A stretch of 64,000 nt of DNA from Haloferax litoreum (lineage in GTDB: Archaea > Halobacteriota > Halobacteria > Halobacteriales > Haloferacaceae): contig NZ_WKJO01000001.1 in the NCBI RefSeq assembly GCF_009674605.1, positions 2,356,001 through 2,420,000 on the forward strand, given 5' to 3'. Numbering within the stretch: position 1 is the stretch's first letter; each line of letters opens with the position of its first letter. Shown here piece by piece: positions 26,368 through 34,994 of the stretch. The translations under genes and the position numbers were made by a program. The notes below the pieces were generated by a model. That model searched no databases. It was not told the origin of the DNA and saw only the letters and a program-made list of their open reading frames with translations.

Positions 26368-26383
26368 TCAAAGACGCCTTTGA
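26368..26383. promoter_or_regulatory. Palindrome TCAAAGACGCCTTTGA upstream of the lipoprotein gene
   Basis: Six-base perfect arms (eight with flanking AC and GT) around ACGC. It covers the last codons and stop of the ArsR-like gene and lies about 43 bases before the lipoprotein start. It shares TCAAA-N6-TTTGA with the site at 27023. Confidence 0.5.
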
Positions 26384-26976
26384 GTCCACACGGTAGCGAG
26401 GCTCACGGCGAGCGTCAGGAGTACGCCCACGGCGAGGACGATAGCCCCCGGTCCGTCGACGTACCCTGCGAAGAATGCGGGGGAGAAGACGTCTGGAGTT
26501 CCGGGCGTCCGCAGCACTTGCGGACGCGGTTGCTGGTTCGTCCAGACGACCTGTACCAGCACGCTCGCGACCACCGAGAGACCGACGCCGGTGACGAGGT
26601 TTCTGAGGCCGGTGGCGAGGCGTTCTGGTCGCTCCACACCCGCGAAGAGAACGACGGTGGAGTTCGTCGGACCGTACACGGTCATCTCTCGACCCTGCGC
26701 CGAGACCCAGGTCGTCACGGGTTCCACTAACTCGGCGTCGACCAATCGGTCGAGGTGGTAGCTGACGGTCTGGAGAGTCGTGTCGAGCACGTCGGCCAGC
26801 TCAGACGCGGGGCGAGGGTCGTCGTAGATTTCTGCGAGGAGGGACCGCGCAGTCGACGACGACAGTGCCGCGAGAACGTCGTCCGCCGCGGGGTCGTCGA
26901 GGGAGAGGAGGAGTGGGGCTATCTCTCGGTCGCCAAGCGATTCGGCAGCGGGTTTGAGCGGTAACAGCGAACTCAC
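26368..26976 (-). CDS. ArsR-type winged-helix regulator with membrane anchor
   Basis: A 202-residue protein starting with GTG. Residues about 30-95 form an ArsR winged helix (AALSSSTARSLLAEIYDDPRPASELADVLDTTLQTVSYHLDRLVDAELVEPV), then a wing-like segment and two hydrophobic helices (about 128-145 and 170-195). It would bind DNA in the cytoplasm while held at the membrane, a design common among haloarchaeal regulators. It lies 42 bases upstream of the lipoprotein gene on the same strand, and matching palindromes stand before both genes, suggesting autoregulation and control of the lipoprotein. Confidence 0.85.
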   Translation of the reverse strand: MSSLLPLKPAAESLGDREIAPLLLSLDDPAADDVLAALSSSTARSLLAEIYDDPRPASELADVLDTTLQTVSYHLDRLVDAELVEPVTTWVSAQGREMTVYGPTNSTVVLFAGVERPERLATGLRNLVTGVGLSVVASVLVQVVWTNQQPRPQVLRTPGTPDVFSPAFFAGYVDGPGAIVLAVGVLLTLAVSLATVWTQRRL

Positions 26977-27022
26977 GTTTCGTCCGAGAGAGTCGGTCGA
27001 TGGCTAAAGAGGCATCTAAGAG

Positions 27023-27038
27023 TCAAACGGCCGTTTGA
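27023..27038. promoter_or_regulatory. Perfect 16-base palindrome TCAAACGGCCGTTTGA
   Basis: A perfect palindrome 47 bases upstream of the GTG of the ArsR-like regulator. It shares the pattern TCAAA-N6-TTTGA and the same length with the site at 26368-26383. Likely operator of the adjacent regulator; the start of transcription is not known. Confidence 0.6.
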
Positions 27039-27161
27039 GCCAACCCCTTGCCCGAACCTGTCTGACGGTCACGGTTCAGCCGCGTTCCACGACCGACTGA
27101 CACTGATTGGATATCGCGACATACAATTCATAAGTCGTGCACCGGACACCCGATTCACCAC

Positions 27162-28211
27162 TCAGAGGAGTGAATAAATGTTCGATTCGTACGTCTCTCG
27201 CACTCTATCGCCCCAATTGTGGGTGTAGGTGTCGATGATGTCGCCGGCGACGTCGCCACGGAGGTACTTGACGATACCTCGGTCACCGGTCCTGTCGCGA
27301 AGGTGGGTGGTGAAGAAGTGCCTGAAGTAATGCGGTGTCACGTTCTCTTCGCGGTCACCACCCCTGCGGTACCACCCTACATCGGTGGCGTGCGAGGTGA
27401 CGATGTGGTGGACCGCATCGGGAGTCAGGCGTGTACCCCACCCCGACGACGTCCCCACGAACAGCGGTTCTGCGGGTGACTTGGAGTCCGGTCGGACCGC
27501 TAGCCAGCGGAGGAGCACCGTCTCTAACTCGTCGTCGACGGGGACGACTGTCGAGCGTTTTCGCTTGTTCGAGGCGGTACGAGTCTCGCCATTCGTGACC
27601 ATCCCGACGCTCGGTTCCGACGAGACGTATACCGACGGCCCCCGTCCATCGAGTGCTGCACGGGTCGATACACCGTCTACTGGTGTGTCGACAGAGAGTG
27701 ACAGGTCACGGACGTCGAGGTTGCACAGTTCACCGACACGCATTCCGGTCTTGAGCAGGGTGACGACGAGTGCGTGCTCCAGTGGATGGCGGATGTCACG
27801 GACGAACCCCCGCATTTGTGAGACCGAAACCTCTCTCCGGGCGGGGTTCGAGTCGATTTTCTCGTCCATCTCCTCCATCACGAGGCCCATCGGGTTGGAG
27901 TCGAACACGCCGACCTGGGCCATATAGGCGTAGAACCGGTGTAAGTAGGAGGCATAGGTCGCCACGGTACTGGGTGCGACTGCCCGGTTTCGAAGCGTGT
28001 GAATCCACGCCATACAGTCGCGATGGCTGGCGTCGTCGACGGATTTCGCAGTTCCAGTGGGGTTTCGAGAGGGGTCACCGAGGAACGTCTCGAACTCGCG
28101 GAGGACGCGTTCGTAGGCACCGCGGGTTCGGTCTGTCTTCCCGTGATAGGTCATATCCTGGAGGAAATACCCGACGGGGTCTTCCACGTCTGCCGGTCGT
28201 TCAGCGGCCAT
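27162..28211 (-). CDS. Tyrosine recombinase/integrase, XerC-like
   Basis: A 349-residue site-specific recombinase. An N-terminal SAM-like core-binding domain (about 10-115) is followed by the catalytic domain with the first Arg in TGMRVGELCNL, a beta-hairpin Lys region (ASNKRKRSTVVPV), His294-x-x-Arg297 in HYFRHFF and the nucleophile Tyr329 in DIIDTYTHNW. The usual LGH segment between them is replaced by YLRGD. It cuts and rejoins DNA through a 3'-phosphotyrosine link. It overlaps the upstream DUF5805-type gene by eleven bases, so the two are translated together. Whether it acts on a chromosomal resolution site or a mobile element is not known. Confidence 0.9.
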   Translation of the reverse strand: MAAERPADVEDPVGYFLQDMTYHGKTDRTRGAYERVLREFETFLGDPSRNPTGTAKSVDDASHRDCMAWIHTLRNRAVAPSTVATYASYLHRFYAYMAQVGVFDSNPMGLVMEEMDEKIDSNPARREVSVSQMRGFVRDIRHPLEHALVVTLLKTGMRVGELCNLDVRDLSLSVDTPVDGVSTRAALDGRGPSVYVSSEPSVGMVTNGETRTASNKRKRSTVVPVDDELETVLLRWLAVRPDSKSPAEPLFVGTSSGWGTRLTPDAVHHIVTSHATDVGWYRRGGDREENVTPHYFRHFFTTHLRDRTGDRGIVKYLRGDVAGDIIDTYTHNWGDRVRETYESNIYSLL

Positions 28212-28647
28212 CGTCCTCCGCTAAGGTGTACCCACCATGTCGCCCACTGTACACAACTCTCCCCTCTGATTGGAGGTCTTGCAGGGTCGATTCGAGGCGG
28301 TCTTCGATGTCGTCTGTGAGCGCCGAGACGAGGTCGTCCCACGACTGGTGTGATTCGGCCGTGAGTGTCTCGACGACACGGGCCGTGAGCCCATCGTTGT
28401 TTTCACCCGAAATATTATGATTTGAACTCTCGGTCTGGAGGGCCGTCTTCTCCCCCTCTACCCCCGGAGTTACGTCCGTCTCATTGCCCCTCGAAGGGAC
28501 CTCGAAATCTGCCCGACCAGCCTGTACCATCGTCCTGACAAATTCACTCTGACTCATGTCGAGTCGGTCGGCGTGGGCCTTCCAAATCTCCTTCTGGTGG
28601 GTGGGGACGTAGGTCTGGACTGTCGCCCGGTCGTCCTCGTCGCTCAT
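28201..28647 (-). CDS. DUF5805-like protein coupled to the recombinase
   Basis: A 148-residue protein. Residues 1-50 (VQTYVPTHQKEIWKAHADRLDMSQSEFVRTMVQAGRADF) resemble a ribbon-helix-helix DNA-binding domain. A polar linker of mixed composition follows, then a helical C-terminal domain (LTARVVETLTAESHQSWDDLVSALTDDIEDRLESTLQDLQSEGRVVYSGRHGGYTL) resembling a small winged helix. It runs into the integrase gene by eleven bases and probably acts with it, either as accessory DNA-bending factor or as regulator. Upstream lies AT-rich DNA. Confidence 0.75.
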   Translation of the reverse strand: MSDEDDRATVQTYVPTHQKEIWKAHADRLDMSQSEFVRTMVQAGRADFEVPSRGNETDVTPGVEGEKTALQTESSNHNISGENNDGLTARVVETLTAESHQSWDDLVSALTDDIEDRLESTLQDLQSEGRVVYSGRHGGYTLAEDDGR

Positions 28648-29953
28648 ACCGGGTCGACTCGGGGGCCGATATTCAATCTACCGGCACTGTCCAGAATAAG
28701 GGACTTTATCTGAAATTGTACAAGTAGATTTTTGGCGAAATTCAGAGGTTATCGTGAATAGTGCAACCATCAAATTGCCATACTGCAGGTATAATTCCGA
28801 ATATAGATATCTGCTCAACGACGTCGATTTTGACCGTTTCGAGCGAATCTGGGAGTAGTGTGACAATCTGTACTGAGGCAAACGACAGAATCGCTGCACA
28901 GTCATCTCAGATTCAGTAAGCGTCACGTAAATTAGATGGGTGTTTGTGTGGTGTTTACCCTTGGAGTCAGACACCGAAGTTGCTGTTCCAGCGGGTCCGT
29001 TATTCCACAACAAAATAGTATGAAATATTATGTTACCTCGAACGATGGTCTCGTTCCCTTGTCTTTAATCCTGGTAACTATAATTCGAAAAAATATGTGT
29101 CGGGTGCCTGTGATAACAGCATAATATTACTCATCGATAAAATTGAAATATATATCCGAATCCCTCACTATCTATCCCGATTCGATTACTGAAAATTAGT
29201 CGATGAGTACAGGCGTATTTCGAGCTGAATAAATTGATACTACTCGTTCGGAAGTGCTTCGAAACAAAGGGCCGATTTCTAACTCAAATAGAGGGCACTC
29301 CCGGCAGATAGTGTTGTACGAGAACAACACGAGAGTAGTAGAAACTCTGTCGCCGTTCGGGAGTCGACGACAGGGCAATACAGAGGAGGAACGCCCGGAT
29401 ATGACGCCCGGTCTGACCCGCGTAGATGTGAGCAGAGTGACGTCGATGGTGTGGGACTGGGCCAATCCACTCAACGGGTGAGATACCGCTCAGCGCCCCG
29501 CTGTGGCGTTTCAGTGCGTCTCTTTCGCCGGGTGACCGCATCTTCGACCATCGATCCCGGAGGGGACCTCGACAGACACACCGGTAGTGAACGCACACTG
29601 CACACTCCGTCACCAGCGTGACACCCATCCAGCGTGTACTGGTCCCGCGATAGTCTGATGAGGGCTCACTTCGCACTCAGTGCAGTCTGCTGCGGTACCA
29701 ACGGAATATCTCGACCCACCACAGACACACTCTCTCTTCGTCTTGACGAGAAATCGCACCGTCCACGAGTGAACTGAGGAATTCCAGCGATTTCGGGTGC
29801 GAGCAGTGGTTTCACTCGACGATAGCGCTGTTCGACGGACAACCCGTATATCGTATATCGCGATACACAATACTACTTTCTCGACCCCGCTCGTCGAGAT
29901 GAGAATTCACAGCGATTCGACCGGGAGAGATGATTCTCCCGATGTTCTCCGTG
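28648..29953. other. AT-rich tract of 1.3 kb without a convincing gene
   Basis: From about 28680 to 29290 the base composition is far AT-richer than the rest of the window (for example AAATATTATG, AAAAAATATG, AAATATATAT). From 29290 to 29950 it rises again but the frames use rare codons such as AGA and ATA and match nothing I know. Short open frames exist on both strands, none with haloarchaeal codon bias. I found no tRNA and no clear terminal repeats. It may be a decayed mobile element next to the recombinase, or a regulatory region for the DUF5805-type gene. Confidence 0.5.
29922..29941 (-). terminator. Hairpin after the HMCES-type gene
   Basis: Arms CGGGAGA (29922-29928) and TCTCCCG (29935-29941) with a six-base loop begin twelve bases past the stop (29954) of the minus-strand SRAP gene. 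Position suits a transcript end; no T-run follows directly. Confidence 0.35.
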
Positions 29954-30661
29954 CTACACCTCGACTCGCTGTATCAAGTCCGCCGCGTCGTTCGCGGGAC
30001 TGTTCACGCTGGTCGAAACCGGGTACGCCGTCAACTCGTCGTCTGGGTACGAGTCGAGGAGCGTCGCTGCCTCGTCGGCGTCGCCGTGAAGCCACGTCTC
30101 TTCTTCGTCGGGAGCGAGGACGACGGCCATCCGGTCGTGTAACTCCGAGATGAGGTCGTTCGGTTCGGTCGTGACGACAGTGAACGTCTCCAGTGGTTCC
30201 TGCTCGCGAGAGGGCCCACCGCTCCCGAAATCACCGAGACCTGTCTGTTTCGTCGACGGCACCCATCGCTCCCAGAGGCCGGCCATTGCGAACGGTCGGT
30301 CGTCTTGGAAGGCGACTCGGTACGGTTGTTTGCCCCCACTGCCGGTCTTCGTCCACTCGTAGAACCCGTCCGCGGGGACGAGACACCGCCGCGATTCGTA
30401 CGCGTCCGCGAAACTCCGCTTCTGGCGAACCGTCTCTCCGCGGGCGTTGATGCGGTCGTTCCCGACTTTCGGACTGTCGGCCCACGACGGGACGAGACCC
30501 CACTTCAGGAACCGAAACTCGTCGGGTGCCTCGTTCGTGACGACCGGGAGTTCTTGACCGGGTGCGCAGTTGTACCGCGGTTCCAACGGCCGTGTCGGTT
30601 CCGCACCGAACCGCTCTCGGAGGTCTTCTGGAGGCGTAAACAGCGTGTATCGACCACACAT
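29954..30661 (-). CDS. SRAP-domain DNA-protein crosslink protease (HMCES/YedK)
   Basis: A 235-residue SOS response-associated peptidase domain protein. Cys2 directly after Met, which crosslinks to abasic sites in single-stranded DNA, is present (MCGRYTLF). Asn in NDRINARGET, Glu in DGFYEWTK and the catalytic His in ISELHDRMAVVL are intact. It shields abasic sites during replication and can release itself. A TATA-like GTTTTACCC lies about 29 bases before the ATG. Length fits the family (about 220-235). Lone gene, divergent from the nuclease gene at 30750. Confidence 0.94.
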   Translation of the reverse strand: MCGRYTLFTPPEDLRERFGAEPTRPLEPRYNCAPGQELPVVTNEAPDEFRFLKWGLVPSWADSPKVGNDRINARGETVRQKRSFADAYESRRCLVPADGFYEWTKTGSGGKQPYRVAFQDDRPFAMAGLWERWVPSTKQTGLGDFGSGGPSREQEPLETFTVVTTEPNDLISELHDRMAVVLAPDEEETWLHGDADEAATLLDSYPDDELTAYPVSTSVNSPANDAADLIQRVEV

Positions 30662-30749
30662 ACCTTCGACGTAGGTGCGGTGTGGGTAAAACGCCCGCGG
30701 CGGTCAGACGACGACGCATTTAGGGTTACCCCGCTCTCCGATACGATAC

Positions 30750-31505
30750 ATGCGAATCGAGAACAGTTTCATCCCCGTCCGTGGCGTGGGAGAACGGACG
30801 GAACGCAATCTCTGGCAATCCGGGGTCACACACTGGGACGAGTTCGACCCGGCACTCGTCGGCGGCAAGACGGCCGACCGAATCGAGTCGTACATCGCGG
30901 AGGCGACGGCGCACCTCGACGACGGAAACTCTCACTTCTTCGACGACTCCTTCCCGTCCGGTGAGCGGTGGCGACTCTACGAGAACTTCCGCGACGAGAC
31001 GTGTTTCTTCGACATCGAGACGACGGGTCTGTCACCCGAGCGAGACGCTGTGACCACCGTCTCGTTCTACCACGACGGCGAGACGACGACGCTCGTCCGC
31101 GGCGATACCTTGACTGCCGACGCCCTCGCCGAGCAGTTCGCCGATGCCAAACTCATCGCGACGTTCAACGGCGCGCGGTTCGACGTCCCGTTCCTCGAAA
31201 CCTCGTTCGACGTCGATATCGACGTTCCACACGTCGACTTGATGTATCCGTGCCGGACGCTCGACCTGACCGGCGGTCTGAAGCAAATCGAGACGGACAT
31301 CGGTATCGAGCGTGACCGCCCGGATATCTCGGGCCGCGACGCGGTTCGACTCTGGCGCGAGTACGAACGCGGTGACGAATCGTCGCTCGAGACACTCGTC
31401 TCGTACAATCGCGAGGACACCGTCAACCTCGAACGTCTCATGGAGACGGTCACTGACCGACTTCACACGCGCGCCTGCGAAGGGCTGGACACGACGTTCG
31501 CCTGA
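30750..31505 (+). CDS. DnaQ-like 3'-5' exonuclease (RNase_H_2/YprB-like)
   Basis: A 251-residue protein. Residues 1-70 contain a helix-hairpin-helix-like region (FIPVRGVGERTERNLWQSGVTHWDEF). The nuclease domain follows with the first acidic motif FFDIETTGL, the second in LIATFNGARFDVPFL and the third in ETLVSYNREDTVNLERL. These are the DEDD-type metal ligands. It should degrade nucleic acid 3' to 5' in the cytoplasm, probably in DNA repair or RNA turnover. TATA-like GCATTTAGGG precedes the start by about 28 bases. Related to the ribonuclease-H-like YprB group. Confidence 0.85.
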   Translation: MRIENSFIPVRGVGERTERNLWQSGVTHWDEFDPALVGGKTADRIESYIAEATAHLDDGNSHFFDDSFPSGERWRLYENFRDETCFFDIETTGLSPERDAVTTVSFYHDGETTTLVRGDTLTADALAEQFADAKLIATFNGARFDVPFLETSFDVDIDVPHVDLMYPCRTLDLTGGLKQIETDIGIERDRPDISGRDAVRLWREYERGDESSLETLVSYNREDTVNLERLMETVTDRLHTRACEGLDTTFA

Positions 31506-31595
31506 TCTGTTTCCGTGTCGTGGAGGCGTTCGTGGCCGATTCCTCTCGTCGCAGAATCACACCCCTTTTTTGCCCCCCGTACCCACCCGGCGCAC

Positions 31596-31919
31596 ATGAC
31601 CGAGGACCCCGAGGCCGAGGACGCCGGCACAGACCCCGACGTAGAGGCGGACGAATCGGCCGACGACGCCGCTGTCGACGGTGAGACCCAGCAGGCCGCC
31701 GACGGCGGCACGGACGACGACGAGAACGGGAACGGCTATGGCGACGACGAAACCGTCCCGCACGTCGAACTCGAACTGTACGAACTCTCTGTCCGCGTCA
31801 GCGGACAATCGACCGACGAACTCGAAGACGTGGAGTCGTCTGCGACTCGTCTCATGAACTTCCTCATCGACCAGGCGAAGCAACTCGAAGACGAACCCGA
31901 CACGCGCGGACTGAGCTAA
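31596..31919 (+). CDS. Acidic haloarchaeal hypothetical protein
   Basis: A 107-residue protein. The first 50 residues are low-complexity Asp/Glu/Gly; the rest (VPHVELELYELSVRVSGQSTDELEDVESSATRLMNFLIDQAKQLED) forms a short beta-alpha unit that looks conserved. The ATG at 31596 is chosen; upstream in-frame codons run through the intergenic region. No function recognised. Confidence 0.68.
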   Translation: MTEDPEAEDAGTDPDVEADESADDAAVDGETQQAADGGTDDDENGNGYGDDETVPHVELELYELSVRVSGQSTDELEDVESSATRLMNFLIDQAKQLEDEPDTRGLS

Positions 31920-31987
31920 ATCTCCGGCTGTAGTGCTGTTTTTGGCGAACCTAAAAGTTCAAGTCGAGGCGACGGTAATCCCGCCCA

Positions 31988-32674
31988 ATGAACGCGTACA
32001 CTTTCGACGACGTGGCCGTCGTGATGGGGACGTACAACGAAGAGCAAGCCATCGGGTCGGTTCTGGCCGACATCGACCGTATCACCGATGGACGGGCAGA
32101 AGTCGTCTGCGTCGACGGGTCTGACGACCGAACCCCGCAAATCGCGCGGAAGATGGGCGCTCGCGTCATCGAACAGGAACCGCAGGGATACGGCGTCGCG
32201 GTGGAGGCTGCGGTTCTCGCACCTGACCGCTCCGTCGTCGTCACCACTGACTGCGATGACACGTACCCGATGGAGTACCTCCCGAAGTTCCTCGACCTGA
32301 TAAACGACGGGTACGACGTGGTCTCGGGTGACCGAATCTCGATGGGTGCCGAGACGATGCCACGACTCAATCGCCTCGGAAACGTCGCGTTCGCCCGCCT
32401 CGCGAGTTTCCTCATGGGTGCGACGGTACACGATACAACGACGGGAATGCGGGCGTATCGACGCGAGGTGCTCCACGACATCGACTGGACAGAGAACACT
32501 GGCCTCTCCGCAGAGTTGCTCATTCGCCCCGCGATGCGTGGGTACAAGATTGCTGAAGTGCCCATCCCGTACCGCGAACGCGCCGGTGAGACCAAACTCG
32601 ACCCCTTCGCCGGTGGCGCGGCAATCGCGAAGTCTATCGTAACAGTCGCGCTCGAAGAGCGGTTCCGGTTCTAA
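31988..32674 (+). CDS. Family 2 glycosyltransferase, dolichol-phosphate hexose transferase type
   Basis: A 228-residue GT-A glycosyltransferase. The nucleotide-sugar site is seen in VAVVMGTYNEEQAIGSVL and VVCVDGSDDRT, the metal-binding DxD-like segment in VVTTDCDDTYPMEYL, and the acceptor region in HDTTTGMRAYRREVL. It has no C-terminal membrane anchor. Enzymes of this type load a hexose from a nucleotide sugar onto dolichol phosphate for protein N-glycosylation or related surface glycans in haloarchaea. No other glycosylation gene is nearby, so the sugar is unknown. Confidence 0.88.
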   Translation: MNAYTFDDVAVVMGTYNEEQAIGSVLADIDRITDGRAEVVCVDGSDDRTPQIARKMGARVIEQEPQGYGVAVEAAVLAPDRSVVVTTDCDDTYPMEYLPKFLDLINDGYDVVSGDRISMGAETMPRLNRLGNVAFARLASFLMGATVHDTTTGMRAYRREVLHDIDWTENTGLSAELLIRPAMRGYKIAEVPIPYRERAGETKLDPFAGGAAIAKSIVTVALEERFRF

Positions 32675-32760
32675 GCTACCGCGATTTCACTTCTCGGTCG
32701 GTCGTGCGAACTGTCACCAGACCGCACGTCGTTCTTACGTGATTCGAACGAACGTGGAGT

Positions 32761-33894
32761 ATGAACCGTCGCCGTTTCCTCGCCACACTCGGGTTCACGT
32801 CTGCACTCGCGGGGTGCCTCGGGAGTGACCCACCGGTCGCAGACGACGCCGACGCGAGTAACTCCGGTACCACTGCTGGTGGCACCGAATCCCCCCGCAC
32901 CGGACCGTTCGACCTCCCAATCCCCGAAGACGAACTCCGTCGAGGGGCACCGAAAGACGCGATTCCGGCCATCACGGCTCCGGTCTTCTCCGACGACTGG
33001 TCCGGGTTCGACGAGGTCAACGTCGAACTCGGCGACTCCTTCGAGGTGGTCGGCGTCGAACTCGACGGTATCGTCCGTGCCTACCCACTCGCCATCCTGA
33101 ACTGGCACGAAATCGTCAACGACACGTTCGATGGTCGTCCTGTCGTCGTGACCTACTGTCCTCTCTGCGGGAGCGCCGTCGTCGCGGACCGACTCGTGCA
33201 GGGCGAAGCCACCTACTTCGGCGTGTCGGGGTTCCTCTGGATGTCCGACCTCGTGATGTACGACGACCGGACGAACTCACTGTGGAGTCAGGTGCTCGCT
33301 ACCGCGATTCGGGGCGAACTGACCGGTGACACACTCTCGCTCCTCCCGGCCACCATCTCGACGTGGGGTGAGTGGAAGGCGTCGCACCCCGATACCGAAG
33401 TGTTGGTCCCGCCGCCCGTCTCCGGGACGATTCGTGGCCGGCAGACCCGCCGCTACGAGGTGAATCCGTACACGAGTTACCAGCAATCCAGTTCGATAGG
33501 CATCGGTTTCAACGACGACGTCGACGAACGATTGCACCCCAAGACGTCTGTCATCGGCGTCACCTCAGGCGGCGTCGCGCGTGCGTATCCATTCGACCCG
33601 GTGTCGAAGGCCGGCGTCGTCAACGACCGGGTTGCCGACCTTCCAGTCGTCGTCGCCGCCACGACAGACGGCACGCTGGTCGCTTACGTCCGCCGCGTCG
33701 ATGGCACGGTTCTCGAATTCGAGCGAGATGGCGAGTTCCTCGTCGGGGGTGGGTCGCGGTGGGATATCGTCACGGGGCGTGCACTCGACGGACCGCACGA
33801 GGGGACGGCCCTGACCCGTGCTAACGACCGCTCGCCGATGTTCTGGTTCGCGTGGGCCGACTTCAACCCCGGAACTGAGATTTACGGCACGTAA
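32761..33894 (+). CDS. DUF3179-domain lipoprotein
   Basis: A 377-residue exported lipoprotein with signal MNRRRFLATLGFTSALAGC and a lipobox Cys, then an acidic linker. The body is a DUF3179 domain: DAIPAITAPVFSDDW, VVTYCPLCGSAVVADRL with a CPLCG knuckle, FLWMSDLVMYDDRTNSLWSQ and the C-terminal ANDRSPMFWFAWADFNPGTEIY. DUF3179 proteins are widespread extracellular or periplasmic proteins of unknown chemistry; the Cys-x2-Cys pair may bind metal. Single gene. Confidence 0.9.
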   Translation: MNRRRFLATLGFTSALAGCLGSDPPVADDADASNSGTTAGGTESPRTGPFDLPIPEDELRRGAPKDAIPAITAPVFSDDWSGFDEVNVELGDSFEVVGVELDGIVRAYPLAILNWHEIVNDTFDGRPVVVTYCPLCGSAVVADRLVQGEATYFGVSGFLWMSDLVMYDDRTNSLWSQVLATAIRGELTGDTLSLLPATISTWGEWKASHPDTEVLVPPPVSGTIRGRQTRRYEVNPYTSYQQSSSIGIGFNDDVDERLHPKTSVIGVTSGGVARAYPFDPVSKAGVVNDRVADLPVVVAATTDGTLVAYVRRVDGTVLEFERDGEFLVGGGSRWDIVTGRALDGPHEGTALTRANDRSPMFWFAWADFNPGTEIYGT

Positions 33895-33974
33895 CCCAGA
33901 CAACGATAACCTCTTCGATGGGTGTACTCGTGTGACAAGAGACTTATACTCGCACCTAGCACCTCTGTGCTACC

Positions 33975-34781
33975 GTGTCCCCTCGTACCCGCGTCGTCGT
34001 CGCGTTCGTCCTCCTCCTCGGCACACTCGGCACAGCAGCGTCCTACGGATTTGCGTACGATTCCCGTCTCGGTCAACACGCCGTCAGTGTCGGCTTCGAC
34101 CCGGTCTCCGGTGACGTTCCCGACGCCGCCGAAGTCACTCCCGTCGAGCGTCTCCCGTCCGAGGCGGCCGATACGGTCCGAACCGGTGTCGAAGATAGCT
34201 ACGTCTCCGTCTACAGAGACGACAGAGACGACCTGACGGACGCACTCGAATCGCTCTCGGGGTACGTCCGCGTCGACGGCGAGGTGTACCAAGTGTTTCA
34301 GGTGGCCGACGAGAACATGACGCTGTTCGGCCCACTGCTCACGTTGACTGCGATGTTCCTCTCGATGGGACTCCTCGGATTCGGCGTGGCCGCACTCCGA
34401 ACAGGCGGATTCAGACCGCTCTCCGTCACGGCATCGCTGTCGATTCCGGGCGTCGCGCTCGCAGTCGACGTTGCCGCCACTGTCGCCGACTCAGTTGTGA
34501 CGTTCTCGGGCGGTGCGGACCTCCCAGTCGTCCCCGCAGCGACTGGCCTCGCAGTCGTCGGCGTCGCGGTTCGGAAGCGCGACTGGCGACTCGCACTCGG
34601 TGGCTTCGTCGTCGTGATGGCCGTCGCCTCGTTCGCCGGACGCCTCGGTGGTACCTCACTCGGTCCGCTCGGCACGCTCCTTCCCGGTATTCCGCTGTTC
34701 GTCCTCGGGTACGTCGCCGGCGGTGGCCACGCACCTACCGACCGGTCCGAGACTGCGGTTCGCAGAGAAGAGGCGGCGTGA
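33975..34781 (+). CDS. Membrane protein with extracellular N-terminal domain
   Basis: A 268-residue protein starting with GTG (MSPRTRVVVAFVLLLGTLGTAASYG, a signal anchor). Residues about 30-115 form an extracellular domain (GVEDSYVSVYRDDRDDLTDALESLSGYVRVDGEVYQVFQVADE) of a type repeated in haloarchaeal surface proteins. It ends with four hydrophobic helices (about 118-140, 150-175, 180-195 and 203-250) and a charged tail. Function unknown. The last stop lies ten bases from the convergent DUF5800 gene. Confidence 0.72.
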   Translation: MSPRTRVVVAFVLLLGTLGTAASYGFAYDSRLGQHAVSVGFDPVSGDVPDAAEVTPVERLPSEAADTVRTGVEDSYVSVYRDDRDDLTDALESLSGYVRVDGEVYQVFQVADENMTLFGPLLTLTAMFLSMGLLGFGVAALRTGGFRPLSVTASLSIPGVALAVDVAATVADSVVTFSGGADLPVVPAATGLAVVGVAVRKRDWRLALGGFVVVMAVASFAGRLGGTSLGPLGTLLPGIPLFVLGYVAGGGHAPTDRSETAVRREEAA

Positions 34782-34790
34782 GAGAGACGA

Positions 34791-34994
34791 CTACGCCGAG
34801 TTGAGGATGTCGCGGACACGACGCGGTTCGCCACCGAGAGACGGGTTCTTTTCGACGATTTTCAGCACTTCGTGGTCGGTCACGTCGGGGTAGGATTTTC
34901 CAACTGCCTCCTCGATGAGTTCCTTTTCGAGACGGAACTCCGTGCCTTCGTAGACCACGTCTACGCCATCGTCGTCGAAGGAGAGAATCGTCAT
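34791..34994 (-). CDS. DUF5800-family small protein
   Basis: A 67-residue acidic protein (MTILSFDDDGVDVVYEGTEF; then LEKELIEEAVGKSYPDVTDHEVLKIVEKNPSL), characteristic of the haloarchaeal DUF5800 family. A TATA-like GTATTTAAACG is centred about 28 bases before the ATG at 34994, so I use that start; another ATG at 35003 would add three residues. Function unknown. It is divergent from the bactofilin-like gene. Confidence 0.82.
   Translation of the reverse strand: MTILSFDDDGVDVVYEGTEFRLEKELIEEAVGKSYPDVTDHEVLKIVEKNPSLGGEPRRVRDILNSA

Noticed and set aside
29196-29676. Overlapping open frames in the AT-rich tract that might be transposase remnants
   Set aside because: I could match none to a transposase motif, and no terminal inverted repeats or target duplication are visible.
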